A stretch of DNA of 64,000 nucleotides, taken from assembly GCF_963966145.1 (NCBI RefSeq), contig NC_091052.1:18104001-18168000 (forward strand), written 5' to 3'. The position numbers were made by a program, and so were the translations under genes. Under the pieces are notes generated by a model. The model saw nothing but the letters and a program-made list of their open reading frames with translations. It was not told the origin of the DNA and made no database searches. The stretch is from Tenebrio molitor. Taxonomy: Eukaryota > Arthropoda > Insecta > Coleoptera > Tenebrionidae. Shown piece by piece: positions 32,732 to 45,233 of the stretch (position 1 is the stretch's first letter; every line of letters starts with the position of its first letter).

Positions 32732-33574
32732 ACACAAATTTGGTGGAAAAAGTTAAACTTACAAAACTACCCATGGCTTGCTTGATCGCATCGACCACTC
32801 ACCAAGATAAAGAATGGAGTATAGTCGAGAACCTGATCGAGAACCTCTAAAATGGCGTCTGTTCCACCTTTATATCTTTTCCCCTCCTCTCGCAAATTTG
32901 TCGCGGCCGGCACCGGAAGTCGGGGTCCGAGAGCCCGTTCTGGAACGTTCGCGAACCTTCTAGCATTTACGATTTGCCGCGAAATTTAAATCGTAACAGT
33001 ACCTACTCAGGAATTAATTGTTGGTGGTTGTAAGAATGACAGTATCTAAGCAACATAGGTATCTGAATCGTTTATGACAAATCTCAAATCCGACAAACTA
33101 AATCAAATTAAAAAAAAAAAGCTGTACACTGTGTGCGTTAATTCACCAGCTTATTTAGGGACAAAAGCTGATTTTGTAGACTGAGATGAATGAGTAATAA
33201 ATAAACTGGTGTTCCTCAATGTGTAAATAAATGTAGAGGTAGTGTGTGCAAAATAATAACAAAAAAAATTCAAATACTTACGTATTTTTTAAAATTTATT
33301 TATTGTTAATTTATCTGTGGGTACGTGCTATTACACTATTAATAGATTATTATTGCACTAAATATTAATAATAGTTATTTTTGTATTAAGGCCTTAAAAG
33401 ACAGTTTACGTCCTCAGTACATACACTATCTTATGCATGATTAAAGCCTAAAACCTTAAAGTTTAACAAAAATTAATAAATAAACGTCTGCCCACATCAC
33501 GGATGTTCGCATCGCGTAGTCGCTCCTGTCAAATTTTTAGTTTTGCGCGTAACCATGGGAACAGTGAAAACAAC
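32732..33574. repeat. 846 bp repeat, copy B (843 bp)
   Basis: Nearly identical to 17885-18730 over its full length, differing by scattered substitutions and short A-run indels. Flanks are unrelated. Confidence 0.85.
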
Positions 33575-33767
33575 TGGTTTTAGTTTAGCACAGATTTAAC
33601 AGATTTGTTTTATTTGAGTCATTTGAGGGACCTAAGTTTATCCTTACATACCAGAAACAAAATCGTATTCAAAGAAAGCAAAGGTAATTTCGGAAGGATT
33701 GAAACAAGAATGTATGAAAAAAGATTAGGTTTAACAAAAAACTGAATCAATTTACATCAATACAAAT

Positions 33768-34481
33768 ATGGTTTCCAGAAAGAAAAACATTAATTTGCCG
33801 CCACATCGCCCTTATTTGTCTGATTTAATACCATTTAAATCAAAACTTAAAGAATTCCTGCTAACTTTCCGTTCCGTTTCTTAGTTCAAAACCGGTTTAT
33901 GACTATTTTTCAAATTTTGAGGAATTTTACTTTCAGGATTGTATAACGACAGTGTAGCATTGCTCAAGAAAGTTTATTGGATTCAGAGAACTAATACGAG
34001 TAGGTACTTTTATCAAGATGTATTTATGTATTAAATAAATATACTCCAATTTTTTTTTAAATCAATTGTCAAAGTGTTGTCATGTTGGTATAAGCCACTG
34101 GTTATTTGATAGTTATTAGATTGGCAACGTAAAATGTCAACTGTATGTCAGTCATTTTGATGTGAAGGCGCTTGCGCTATTGAAGCCGCAATTACATTTA
34201 AATAAAAATAAAAAGTGAAATGAGTTTCCGAAAACAAGGATCTACCACAACGAGAAAAATTGGCTATGATTAGATTACGTGAAGAAATGCAGACAGAAAA
34301 ACCGACCATGTTAAATTGCAGTAAAGATGCACACATCATATTCGGGGTATTTTCTTTTAATATATGGGTTCGTCATTGCGAGGAACTGATTAGAGAGGAC
34401 TGGAAAAAATTTATGGGAAATCTACCAATTGAGGACATTCCTCTTCCGCAGAATCGTATTCGGAAGACGATTGGGGGTTAG
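33768..34481 (+). pseudogene. Decayed DDE transposase, C-terminal pieces
   Basis: Two recognisable pieces: LPPHRPYLSDLIPF (about 33797), which resembles the LPPY-x-P-x-LNPIE motif of DDE transposases with the Glu region damaged, and VRHCEELIREDWKKFMGN (about 34367) followed by an acidic tail (EDDWGLDSD in another frame). A similar tail (YCEELISEDW, then ESDWEFDWDFD) lies on the minus strand inside 59285-60342. About 450 unrelated bases separate the pieces, so an insertion is likely. Confidence 0.45.
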
Positions 34482-35574
34482 ATTCTGATTAGGTAAACTG
34501 CTTATATAATCCATTAAATAAATTCCCATTTTCCTGTACATGTTCAGTTGCACTTTTTAGTGTGATTATCGTCTTTATTTCTTGTTTTTGGTATAAAATT
34601 TGGTTACACCTGAAACTTTTCTGACATTTGAAAACTACTGATATAACCTCAAACCTGATCTAGCGAGATTTTACGGACTATACCTACATACATATTATAA
34701 ATTTCAAAAAGTAGAATACGGTCTTTCCAGGGTGTAGCAATAATCTTAAATTCTGAATAATTCAAAAAACCTAATATTTCTTTGCAATTTGTGTCATCAG
34801 GAATCATGTGGTGTTGGGCTTGTGCAGTGGAATACAGAAATTTTATGTATACTAAAGTAGCTGTATGTATAAACCGTGCCAAACCTAAATAACCACCACC
34901 TGTTGAATAAAGTTAATGAAAACAAAATTACACTAAGGGCCAGTTTATAAAAAGAGAATTAAATTTTATCTAATCCCGTGAGATAAATGACACTTATCCC
35001 ACTCATTTGAGTGGAATAAGGAACTTTATTACTGGACGCATTTCATTACTCCACTCGTAACCTCCGAGATAGATAGAGGCCGCGAACAAAGCTTGTGTCA
35101 CGTGATCTGACGTCAGACCATCAGGCTCTCGTCCATGTGATGCGTCGAGCGGGAGCTCAAAACAGTCTATTTGTTCGTTTATCGCGGCGTGTAAACAGTC
35201 CCGTTTTCGCAAGTTTTCTTTGTAAAAAGTGTCAAAAAAACTTCAAGAAAGTAAAAGTGATAAATTAAAGGTGGTAGTCTTCTTATATTTATCAAATTTA
35301 TGTTGAAGACAACTCTTGAAATCAGTGAAAAACGTTAATTCATTTCAAGTGATTGATTGATGCTGTTAGCGTCAGCGGCGTCAGCTAATATATGGCCGCT
35401 GGCTGTGTTTGAAGTGCACCGAAAATTTGTGTTTTGCAACAAATGAAAACAGTGAAAGTTATATATTATTAGTTAGGTATAAAATAAACTTTTGGTTGGT
35501 GCCCTTTAGGATATAATAATAAACATCATTTGACTAAATATTTACCTGGGTGAGTCTTTTTCCTTTCATTAAAT

Positions 35575-35730
35575 ATGCCTGAAATTTATTGTTCAAGCAA
35601 TTACGAGAGTACTAATATGTATGTGACCGTCTTTTCTTTTCCAAAAGATAAAGAAATAAAAAAAAGATGGATTAAATGCATTCATAGGGAGTCATTTAAT
35701 CCAACAAAACATTTGGAACATTTTCTTTAA
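35575..35730 (+). pseudogene. THAP zinc-finger fragment
   Basis: 51 residues: MPEIYCSSNY, VTVFSFPKD, KKRWIKCIHRESFNP. The FSFPKD segment, the Trp and the F-x-P are the core of a THAP DNA-binding domain. It stops at LEHF, just where the closing C-x2-H would follow, so it is truncated. Confidence 0.65.
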
Positions 35731-35852
35731 AAGACTTTTCAGTGGATGACAGAAATAAAAATGATAATGGTCTTTTTCGGTTATCTGAAAACATCTCTTT
35801 CTTTTCAGATATATAAAAGAATTCATTTGATACATCCCCAAATTCTGCTATA

Positions 35853-36266
35853 TTGTCATGTTTGTTCTATATTGCCGCAAACTGTGCACATTCACTAATT
35901 AAATTTGTTAACGATTGTTCAAATTGTTTAACATACATTACCACCAATTCAGATTTTGTTATAAATTTTACCAACTATGGCGAAAACGACTCTGCAAATG
36001 TTGGTGAATATTTAAAAAATTTAACAAGAGATGCTCTAAAAAACAACCCCCTGAATTATTCTTTGAAACTTTTATTAAGGCACATCAGACAGGTATTTAG
36101 TGAGCTTATTTCTGATAAATATGAAACTGAATTTCTAAGAAGCGGTAAACAAAGGATCATTTTACGGGAGTTGACAATGTTAAAATTGGAAAAATATGTA
36201 GAAGAAATTAATGACAAATGTATTTTATGTAACAAAACATTGAAGTCGAAATTGATATTGAAATAG
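35853..36266 (+). pseudogene. P-type transposase C-terminal remnant
   Basis: 137 residues. FYIAANCAHSLIKFVNDCSNC resembles the YIAG-x-AxSL...C-x2-C segment near the C-terminus of THAP/P-type transposases, followed by a helical stretch and a final C-x2-C (CILCNKTL). No catalytic residues are present. Hypothetical but consistent with the upstream THAP fragment. Confidence 0.5.
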
Positions 36267-36797
36267 TCATATTCTTGCCAATATATTTCTTAATAATTAT
36301 TCAAAATTAATCAACGACCAAATTAGCACCCAAAATAAAGATCCATCAAAAAGAAAATTACTTAAATTTAAGAGTTAAACTTATAAAACATATAGAGATA
36401 GGACTATTGGCGAGGCCTCCACAAGAGCCAACGCATGTATTGGGTACCTCTAAGGTGATGTGGAAAACCCTCTTTATTGTTTTTTATCATAATAATTATT
36501 TTTCTTCAAACAATATTCAGTTTTACTCATTGAAATATATAATTTTCTTTATATTGGATATTATAAGTTACACAGTAGTGAGCCGGATTTCGTGACGTCA
36601 CTATTTCTTGGTCGCGGCCTGTATTTTCACGGAGGCCTCGCTCCACTCAGTGGGATAAGTGAGCTTCATTACCCCACTCAGTGGGATAAGTAAGTCATTA
36701 TTCCACTGAGTGGTGTGATGAGACTGGCGGAAATAAATAAGATTTACTTTTTTTTTTTAATTCGGGGCGATCTAAGATAAAATTTTGTACATAACAC

Positions 36798-36908
36798 GTG
36801 GGCTAAAGCATATTACAGGAAACTCGTGTGATTACAGATGAACTCGGGCAAGTCCCTCGTCATCTGCAATCTTCACACTCGAATCCTGTAATATTGCTTT
36901 TATCCCAC
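36798..36908. repeat. Foldback hairpin with CTCGGGCAAGTCCCTCG loop
   Basis: Arms gtgggctaaagcatattacagga and tcctgtaatattgcttttatcccac pair, with inner arms actcgtgtgattacagatga / tcatctgcaatcttcacactcg. Same general design as the hairpins at 17307, 26458, 39066, 57002 and 62355. Confidence 0.7.
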
Positions 36909-39065
36909 TAATTGTGTAATAGTATTGTGATGAACCAAGTGGGTAATTCAAAATTCCCACCAAGCGGCCATCTCATTTTTTTTTCTACCAACATACGCAA
37001 TGAAAATAAAACCCGCGAAATTCAAAAATGGCCAAGAGCGCGTGATCGTACCTAGTTAATTTCCCTACGTTGTGTGTTTTTTTTTTTAAATACAAATTAA
37101 ACATTACCAGATTCGTTCCAACAGGGTTTGTGAACCACACAGAAGAGTGCAAATAAAACAACACAATAATTTAAAACCAACTATTTATTCAAAGTTATGA
37201 TTTTTGTTAACGCCGGGATTAATGAATAATAAAACGTCTCGGGAGAGGGCACCCAAGTCACCCCAAATGTGAGAAGACTACTCATTTAGAACTCTAGGAA
37301 AATGGTGAGCTCTGGCCATTCCCCTAGACCCCCGAATGAGGCTCTGCTAAAACCTCTCCTAAAAATACGAACAAGTCCGAAGTGACAACGTAGACGGGAC
37401 AGTTAGTGAAAATCGAGCAAAACTGATTTCATAAACAACACAATTCAAATTCAGAAAAAACAGGAGGGTCATGTACATTACAAACAAAACAGTTACTTCG
37501 GACCGTTCGAGCGGGAGCGGGCACTAGACGAGAACTTTAGCATCCCTTTTTTTCTTTTCCAAGTTAATTTACAAAATGCGGCAGATACGCTATAGAAGGA
37601 GTGAGTGGCCTTGGGTGGTCCGGTGGTCTGTGGTACCTATCCTTATAACTTTAACATTTCCCGCCTACCCGTGATTTAGTGCTAAAGGAAAAGGTCCTAG
37701 CTGCTTTGCGTTAAGTCAACAATTTAACTACTCTAAGTTCAGCGGTTGAGTTGAATATGACTATTTCAAAGCAAAAACAAACGACGCTTGTCAAGTACCA
37801 AAACTTAGGGAACAGATCACCATTCCGGAAGTTTTGTGCCTAGGAACTCGGATTCAACTTACACCATGAGCGACGTTGCGGACCAACATTCAGCAAGCCC
37901 CGCCAAGCGTTATGGTTTTCGGGTCTCTCTTGGGGCACAACATGTTAAACGAGGCGTCGCGGGGTCGTGTTCAACGATGGGATGTTAGGAGAAACTAAAC
38001 CCCTCAAACAGAGAGAGACCCTCGCGATAAGGAAGAATTGACATTTACAGCAACTGGAAAATACAAGCGAAAACCGCGACAAAACTTTGTTGACGGAGTG
38101 ATCTATGAACAGTTTCAGTTTGGGATGGAAAAGTGGTAACAACCAATAACACATAGGTACCTGAAAATAAAAGAACAGTCCTGTCGACCCTAGCTTAGCC
38201 GGTTCATCGACAAGGGGGCTCCCTGAATAATATGGAGGGCCCCCGGGACTAAGTGGTAGAAATAACGAAATGTAGTAGATCCCTAGCTAAGAAAAAAACC
38301 CACGAAGACACTTGAAATATAAACACAATTGGTTGCTACCGGGATGGAAAGTGGAAACTTTGAAATTTTGATTAAAGTGTCGAGCAATAACTAAGTACTT
38401 ATTACACCAAAAGCGTCACTCGGCTTAAGTAAAAGGGAATCGAAAATGAAGGCGTGCGCTTATAAATTGTGAAAGCCACAGACCCACTCTCAAACTTGGT
38501 GTTTTTTTCTCTTCTAGGAAAGTTAGTGAATTGAAAAAAAACTGATTTGACCCAAAAAAAACATGGTCCGTACGGTTTTATAAAATTTGCAAAACTAGAA
38601 CCAAACTGCCTTACGCTCCTTCGCAAGCTTATAAATATTTAAAGCGTAATACGCGGGGATGGTCGAGATAATTGGGGATTTTTGTAAAACATGGTGGAAA
38701 CATCTCAAACCCACGTGCGACCCATTTGTGTCTTATTTTTGTTGAACTACATTTTGCGCAAAACAGAAATAATCAAACACATACCTAGTTCAAAACAGAA
38801 GCTGGACAGCAACATCTAGCACAGTTCAATAAAAAAACAACTAAAATTGCACAATTTGAACACACAAAAAATACATCGTACTTCTGCACTACTCTGCAGT
38901 CAAGACAAAAGTGTCTCCAAAAAAAAACATGGCCGTTCATCCCCTGTCGACTTTCACCCCCGCCCCTAGCGGTCGCTTACGGTACCAACATTGCTTTTTT
39001 TTTTTGTCGGCGGTTGGTTTGAATTCAAAAGCGGGTATCTCAGTATATTAAAAGACAAGTTTCAT
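36909..39065. other. No gene seen; long non-coding stretch
   Basis: Short open frames (37945-38154 and 38402-38626, minus) have no domains. Composition alternates between A-rich and GC-rich patches, which would suit untranslated or LTR sequence of a retroelement, but I found no matching ends. Confidence 0.35.
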
Positions 39066-39152
39066 AAGACCAGTCTTGAAGCACGAATTCAAGATTAAAA
39101 AACGAGTGGCGTAGACACGAGTTATTTTAAAGAATGAGTGCTTCAAGGTCTT
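39066..39152. repeat. Foldback hairpin with GAGTGGCGTAGACACGAGT loop
   Basis: Arms aagaccagtcttgaagcac and gtgcttcaaggtctt pair imperfectly. The loop carries acgagtggcgtagacacgagt, close to the centre of the 17307 hairpin read on the other strand. Confidence 0.65.
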
Positions 39153-39884
39153 AAGAAACGAGTTTTTTATACTATTTTTTGTGATTTGCCCTTTTTAAGC
39201 CGTTTTTAAACAAAAATATTTACTTTCCTCGATTTAGGGATTTTTGTGGCGGTTGGTAATGTCTTAATTTTAAAAGTGAAAATTTGATCAAGTCTTCAAA
39301 GTCGCTTTTTGTTTTATCCAATTTCACAAAACACGAATATGGAAGATAATCTTTCATGTACGCCCGCTGAAATACGTGAAATTGCAAAAAATACGGTCGC
39401 GAATTTCTTGCCTGATAAATCCTGATAAATAATTCTTTGCACATTTTGTAATTTAAACTGACACGCATGACGGATCAAGCTTTGCCAACCTAAAAATTTT
39501 CGTAAAATGTTCCGTGAAATAATGGCTATGAGGACATTCCAGATGATGACGTCGCGTTCGCTAATATGTCTATTAGAGAATCAAAAGGAAGCAAATTACA
39601 AAAATAACTATTAATGCACGATTAACCCATGAATCCGAAACTTCGATTGGTTCAATCTGATCACCTGTTCAGTTAGACCCCCTGCGCACTAGCAACTTTT
39701 GCGAAGGAAATATTTAGTCACAGAAATAGAACACATTTAACTAAATGTAACCTCGCGCACGGGCGATTTTTAAATCGAAGCAACTAAAAACTTGTCCTTA
39801 CAGCTGTGATGTTTGATTTTTTTAATTTAATTTTGACATAACGATTGAATAATATTTTTCCATCGAATTTTCAGTATTATTCAA

Positions 39885-40090
39885 TTGACAGAATATAGCC
39901 TAAGGGACGCGAGGGTCGCGGGTTCGATTCCGACCCAGGGCGAAATTAAAAAATTAAAAAAAAAGGCTATATTCTGTCTCGTGATTCGGAAGTCACGTTA
40001 AGCCATTGGTCCCGGTCTATTGAGTTGGTCATCATGCCCCTCATAGATTTGTAAACCAGTCCTCGACTGTGTAACAAATTTTAATTTTTA
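39885..40090 (+). repeat. tRNA-derived SINE-like segment
   Basis: ggtcgcgggttcgattccgacc at 39911-39932 is a good tRNA T-arm with a pol III B box (GGTTCGATTCC). It is followed by an A-rich stretch and then cacgttaagccattggtcccgg, a phrase common in insect SINE bodies. A perfect 15 bp inverted repeat, gacagaatatagcct / aggctatattctgtc, brackets the tRNA-like part. The A box is unclear (tagcctaaggg lies too close to the B box). No other copy is in this window. Confidence 0.5.
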
Positions 40091-40309
40091 TAACTGTCAT
40101 TACTTGCCAAAATCCTCTTAGTAATCCATAGATTATGGGATAGTTGTAGATAATATTATAATATACTATTTTATCTACTTTTCTTTACTAATCCCTGAAA
40201 TTTAGGCTCATAGTAGACTAGGGACTTTCGCGTGGGTTGGTAACAGACATTTGTCACAAAAATGTAACGTTATATTTACTAAATTGACCTCCTAGCTTCA
40301 TTCATTACC

Positions 40310-41098
40310 TTGACGCCTGACGTCATTTTTTCTTGTTTTGTAAATTTGCATTTTCTTTGTAATGCGGACGTAATTTTAATGGACGGGACGTTCCAATATG
40401 CTTGCCAGCATTTTTATCAATTTTTTACATTGCACGGTTTCAAAAACGGTCTTTATGTGCCAGTAGTGTTTGCCTTACTGCCGAATAAAACCGTCCACAC
40501 CTATAGCAAGTTGTCTGAACACATTAATATAGAATGTTCAAAATTTGGATTAACTTTAAACCCAATTAAAATTGTTGTCGTCTTTGAAAATGGAATCCAC
40601 CTTGCCATTCAGCACTCGTTTCCGCAAGCTCAAATAAAAGGATGTTTCTTTCATTTGAAACAAGCTTGGTACAAAAAAATTTTGAAGTTGGGCTTATCAA
40701 GCAAATACAAATATCCGAGTTCTGAAGAAGGACAGTGGCTTAAAAAAATATTTGATTTGCCTTTTTCTCCAAGCAATGAAATTGGTGATATTTTTTGCTT
40801 TGAACTTATGGCGTCTAAACCAGATAATGACATTCTTACCAAATTTTGTGACTATTTGGTAACAAATTATGTCGAAGAGTCATCTAGGTTTCCACCATAT
40901 TTATGGAGCCAAGTTAAGAGCGAACAAACTCGTACGACACACGTTTGCGAGTCATTTCATTCGCATTTTAATAAAAGTTTTTATTTTGCGCACGCAAATA
41001 TTTATGTGTTTGTAGATTCTTTGCTAACATTTCAGACAAGCACCTACATAAAAATGACTACAGCAAAAAAAAATGTTTCAAAACATGTTTCAGTCTAG
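40310..41098 (+). pseudogene. MULE transposase, truncated and catalytically dead copy
   Basis: 262 residues aligning with exon 2 of the MULE at 11302: LMDGTFQY (first Asp kept), HGFKNGLYVPVVFALL, VVVFENGI, GCFFHLKQAW and VCESFHSHFN. The second catalytic Asp (IDFEKAI in the intact copy) is Val here. The FLYWCH exon is absent upstream and the C-terminus stops early at KHVSV. It is a diverged relative rather than a recent copy. Confidence 0.8.
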
Positions 41099-44000
41099 TT
41101 TTGTATTTTATTTACATGTATGTAGTTGTAGATTTTATGATATGTATGTAAATACTTACTAAATAATAAAATAAAAATATTGTAACGGTCCGAATAGGTT
41201 CGATAAATTAAGAATTTTAATTTTAAAATAATTTCAACGAAATATTTTAAATACCGTTCATTTGCGACGGAAATGCTGGTCAGTTGTAAATTTTATTGAA
41301 GCCGTGTCGGCACCACATTCCTCAAGTGAAATCTGCCAACCTTTCTTTGAAAATGCAGGTACACGTCCTGTCCGGACACAACACAAAGATAACAGTTTTA
41401 TGGGAAAAGAAACATTGCAAAATTTACTCGTTCGACAATTTGGGGAGTCCAGTTAAAATCAGGGGATAATTGAATTAATGAATTTGATGTTAACAGGTTT
41501 CAAATTGAGAGGACAACAAAATTAATGTTCATTAGGTTAATTTACTTTTTTTTAGCATTCTCAAATTTGTGGCATATTTGTAATTAAAGGGCGAGAATTG
41601 CAAATTAAAAAACACAGCGCTTTATCGTAGAAAATAACTAGAATCGTTTGCACTTTTAGTTCGAAAAGTAACAAAGCAAAGTAGAAAGGGAGTCGGTTGA
41701 AAACAGAGAGGACCGGGTAACGGTAAAGACAGGTAGTCATAGAAATCAGACGTGTGAGAGAGAGAGAATGAAATTTACGAAGTAATTGTTAATTAGAACG
41801 GTTTTGGGGAATCAAACCAATGTAGAACAATTTTTAGAAGTAGCAGAACAACGGAATTTAGTTGCATGACATGACAATTACGTAACAGCGTTTCAAGCCC
41901 AATTTAGGTTTCAAAATAAGGTTAATTTGTTCTATTTTAATTCTGTTTGTTTCATGTTTATTATGTTCGTTTCATTTTAATTCTGTTTAATTCTTGGTGC
42001 TGATTTTTATTACTGTATAGAGTCGGTAATTCAGTGTTCCTGTTTAATTCTATTTGTTCCATTTTTAATTGTGTTTGTTTCTTGATGTTGATGTTTATTA
42101 TTGTATAGAGTCAGTAATTTAGTGTTCTTTTTCAGAGTTCTAATTCAACAACAAATTATGTACATTCGGTCTGGTCCTAACAAAAGTCTAAATTTAAACA
42201 TTTAAATTAATGGTGGAAAACGGAAACTGTAATTTCAAAAGTTTTAGAGATATCGAAAGGGTGTCGCGGTCGGCGTAAAGTAGAACCGAGCTGATTGGTC
42301 ACTTTGGTCCAGTAGGGGTTGCGAAAGTGGGGTGCGCCAGAAATGATAAAACCGATTGCGGGACGGGAAACAAGGCTTTTTTGATTCACTCGGGGTTTGA
42401 TCTCCAAAGTAGCCGGAGGTACGTTCAGTACTTCCAGCAGCCATTTTGTGACCACGTTCTTTACATTCACAAGGTAAATTATTTCTCTAATTCTTGTACA
42501 TTATTTGTAGTCGCGATTTAATTAGTCAAACAGCATTTAGTTCTTTATCGTTCTAAAGTAAATATTATATTATTTTCTTTGAGTTTTGATGACCACGTGA
42601 CTCTTTAGAATCTTATATTAATTTCTTTATCGCGAAGTATGTGATCTTCTTGCATTTACCGATTAGGGAAACGTGCTCTTGTCAAGGGGAACCAGTATGC
42701 AATTATTATAAAACATTTCCATTCATTATTTATGTCTTGGATTCTCGAGTTCAGGAAGCTACCGCCAGTATCCGTCGCACTCAATAAGCTGTGGTCCGGC
42801 GTAAGAGCACAAAATTAGCCGCGTCACCCCCAAGGGGGCCAGCGACCAAACTAGGCCGGCTGACACGTGAAGAGAGGTACCCTTTGGCCCTGTTAGAACC
42901 TTCTTTCCCTTTTATTTTCGACCACCGGAGTAGACCGGGGTGATCTATGAGATTTCAGGGCATCGCGTCGGGTTCAATTTAATTGGGGAAACAAGTCAAA
43001 TCTAAATCGGATCACATAGTTCGCATCTCAAACTCGTATAATGCTGTTCGCGCCATAAACTCCTTTATTTGCCCAGCTTAGTCATTTATTCATGAGTCAG
43101 ATCTCAATTCGAGGGGCGCGAGTCAAATCTCATTGGGTCAAATTTCCACCAAATTCTGTTATTAACTTCATTTATTTGTTTCTATCATTTGTTGAAACCA
43201 AACTCCACCACACTCGATTATTTGTTAAATAAAATTTAAGTGAATTGTGCGCAAGCGTTTTAATTTCATCTTTGAAAACCTTCCAAAGGTACGGCCTCTC
43301 GTTAGAGCCTAATTAAATAAAATGAAAAATAAAACACAACGTAGGATCCATAAATATTTCTTTTCTCATTATTTTTGTTTCGTATTTTTCCGCAAAATTT
43401 CATCCGAGGGAATACGGCAACCAACAATACACCAAATGAGGGAGAAAAAAAAATCATCGAGGAAAAGTGAAGGAAGTCGAAAGGTTACAATATAAACCTA
43501 GTTTTAATTTGCTATTTACTTCTATTTATTTGGATATTAAATTAGAGGCACAGGTCAAAATAAGATACTTTGAGTAAACCGACAATTTTTAATCTCCACC
43601 CCCTACAGCGATAATAACTTGACGTCCGTGCGCAACTTACCTCTCGATAATCCCCGACCGCCTGCTGGTTTGGGACAAACTTTGCCGCTGTGCGCAACTT
43701 ACCTGTGGTCATTACGACCTCGATTTTTAAACTATAAAACACGCATTATCTTCAAGATTTTTTCTGACACTAACATCTTATCAGAAAGTTTAATAAATTC
43801 AGAAATTATTTGAGGCGCGTCACAATACACAAAATGCGAAGGTTACCGTGGGTACTATGGTAATAATATCAAGAAATTTGGAAAAAAACAATTTTCGTCG
43901 TTGAAATGTGCCAAAACGTTCCAGAAGTAATAAGAAACAAGGGGCAATTTGTTACCAATGAAGGCTAAAAGTGCATACGAAAGGGTGTATGTTTCGTTTC

Positions 44001-44489
44001 AAGGCGGGAACAATAAAAAAAGCATCACGGATAATGTCATTTTGGCTTTTCTTGATATGGGGTAAGTGTGCAGAACTTAATTAAAAGTTAATTCACATTA
44101 CGGCAAGAATCATTTGAAGAAAATGTAAAAATTGCCAGTTTTCGATGGCCGGGCACTTGCATTGGATGAATCAGCAGAAGTTAAAGAAGAAGATGTTAAG
44201 AACAAGAGCACGAAGCTAATATGGCAATTCCAATTCAATAATTGTACTTTTCACTTTTGTGATAATTACTGTAAAAATGATGAATAAAATGTTACTTGAA
44301 TGATGTGTGTGAGCGTATTTTATGACTCTATAAGATACGTTGCTATTGACGACGTGTCTTATAGAAAAAAGCGTATTTTATGGGAAACATAAAGTGTGAG
44401 CTCAAATGCACCGTAGAAACAGTATAAGATATTAGTGTTAGAAAAAAATAAATTTGAAACATACCTATTGTTAATAGAAACCTCGATAG
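41099..44489. other. Mostly non-coding; small repeats and one recombinase-like fragment
   Basis: Holds a degenerate 88 bp tandem pair (about 41985-42130, tgtatagagtcrgtaatt), a duplicated gtgcgcaacttacct (43629 and 43690) and a GC-rich part near 42780-42890. Open frames at 41262 and 42327 have no domain. At about 43958-44060 a frame KAKSAYERVYVSF, SITDNVILAFLDMG resembles the N-terminus of Crypton-like recombinases. Confidence 0.35.
43958..44062 (+). pseudogene. Possible N-terminal fragment of Crypton-like recombinase
   Basis: MKAKSAYERVYVSF followed by KKSITDNVILAFLDMG resembles the SAM-like N-terminal domain of the recombinase family seen at 26816. It breaks off at a ggtaagt. Too short to be certain. 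Confidence 0.35.
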
Positions 44490-45233
44490 ATACTGTTACA
44501 TTAAAAATAAAATACAAGTTTTGTCCGTGATTCGATCATTGTGCGCACGATGTTTTCCGTCAAAAATAATAATATCCCGAATTGAGAGGGGCGAAACTAT
44601 AAAAGATAGGAGGGAGTGCGGGGAGAGGGCTTTTGTCTTTGGTCTTTGGTCAGGGAGGTCAGATCGGTGCAGGACTGTGAAAGGGGCTGAAACGGCGAGA
44701 AAAGGGTGTGGAGACGTCGAGGGTCCGAAGAGGGTGAGGCTGAAAGAAGAGTCCAGGAAGTCCAAACCCAGACGCCGAGGAGCGGATTTACGGATCCCCG
44801 ACGGAAGGTTCGTGAAGAACCAAACGCCGGAGTGCGGAGCCAAATTCCACGCCTGGATTTCGTCGTCCACCGTGGGCCCCAGGAAGTCCCCGAGGAACGT
44901 CCAGGTCTCCAGAGACGTCGACCGCCCCGTGACGATCAAGGCCAGAATATTTTTTTTTGTTTTTGCGAAGCCAGCGCGTCGTTTCAGGCACAACGTTTTT
45001 TTTGTTCGGGTTGAGTTATCGGTCTGCTGGTGACCTCGCCTGCAAACAGCCGGTCGAGCCGATATATTTTTTTTTTTTGTAAGGGTTCTTGTTTATTTTA
45101 TTTCATTATCTTTTGTATCCTCGTCCGCCGCGCGACTTCCTTTTCTATTTCGAATTTAGCAGTTTTTTTTTTGGGAAACGAGATGAGGCCCGAGGGAACG
45201 GTTCCGCCGATCGTGAGCGGCGTAGAAGAATAG

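Larger units (their letters stand above)
34939..36760 (+). mobile_element. Decayed THAP-transposase element
   Basis: A THAP-like frame (35575-35730) is followed by a frame resembling the C-terminal part of P-type transposases (35853-36266). On both sides lie related sequences with the phrase ccactca/tgagtgg and gggataag in inverted arrangement (34990-35060 and 36645-36720), probably eroded terminal repeats. Limits are approximate. Confidence 0.5.

Noticed and set aside
41985..42130. Tandem array or CRISPR-like repeat
   Set aside because: Only two degenerate 88 bp units; no spacers, and the sequence is eukaryotic.
37071..43346. 12 bp perfect inverted repeat cctacgttgtgt / acacaacgtagg about 6.3 kb apart
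   Set aside because: Inverted 12-mers are expected by chance many times in 64 kb, and no element features fit between them.
44496..45033. Overlapping long ORFs on both strands (165, 170 and 102 codons)
   Set aside because: They lie in the GC-rich core of the apparent solo LTR, have no domain, and overlapping frames are expected where stops are rare.
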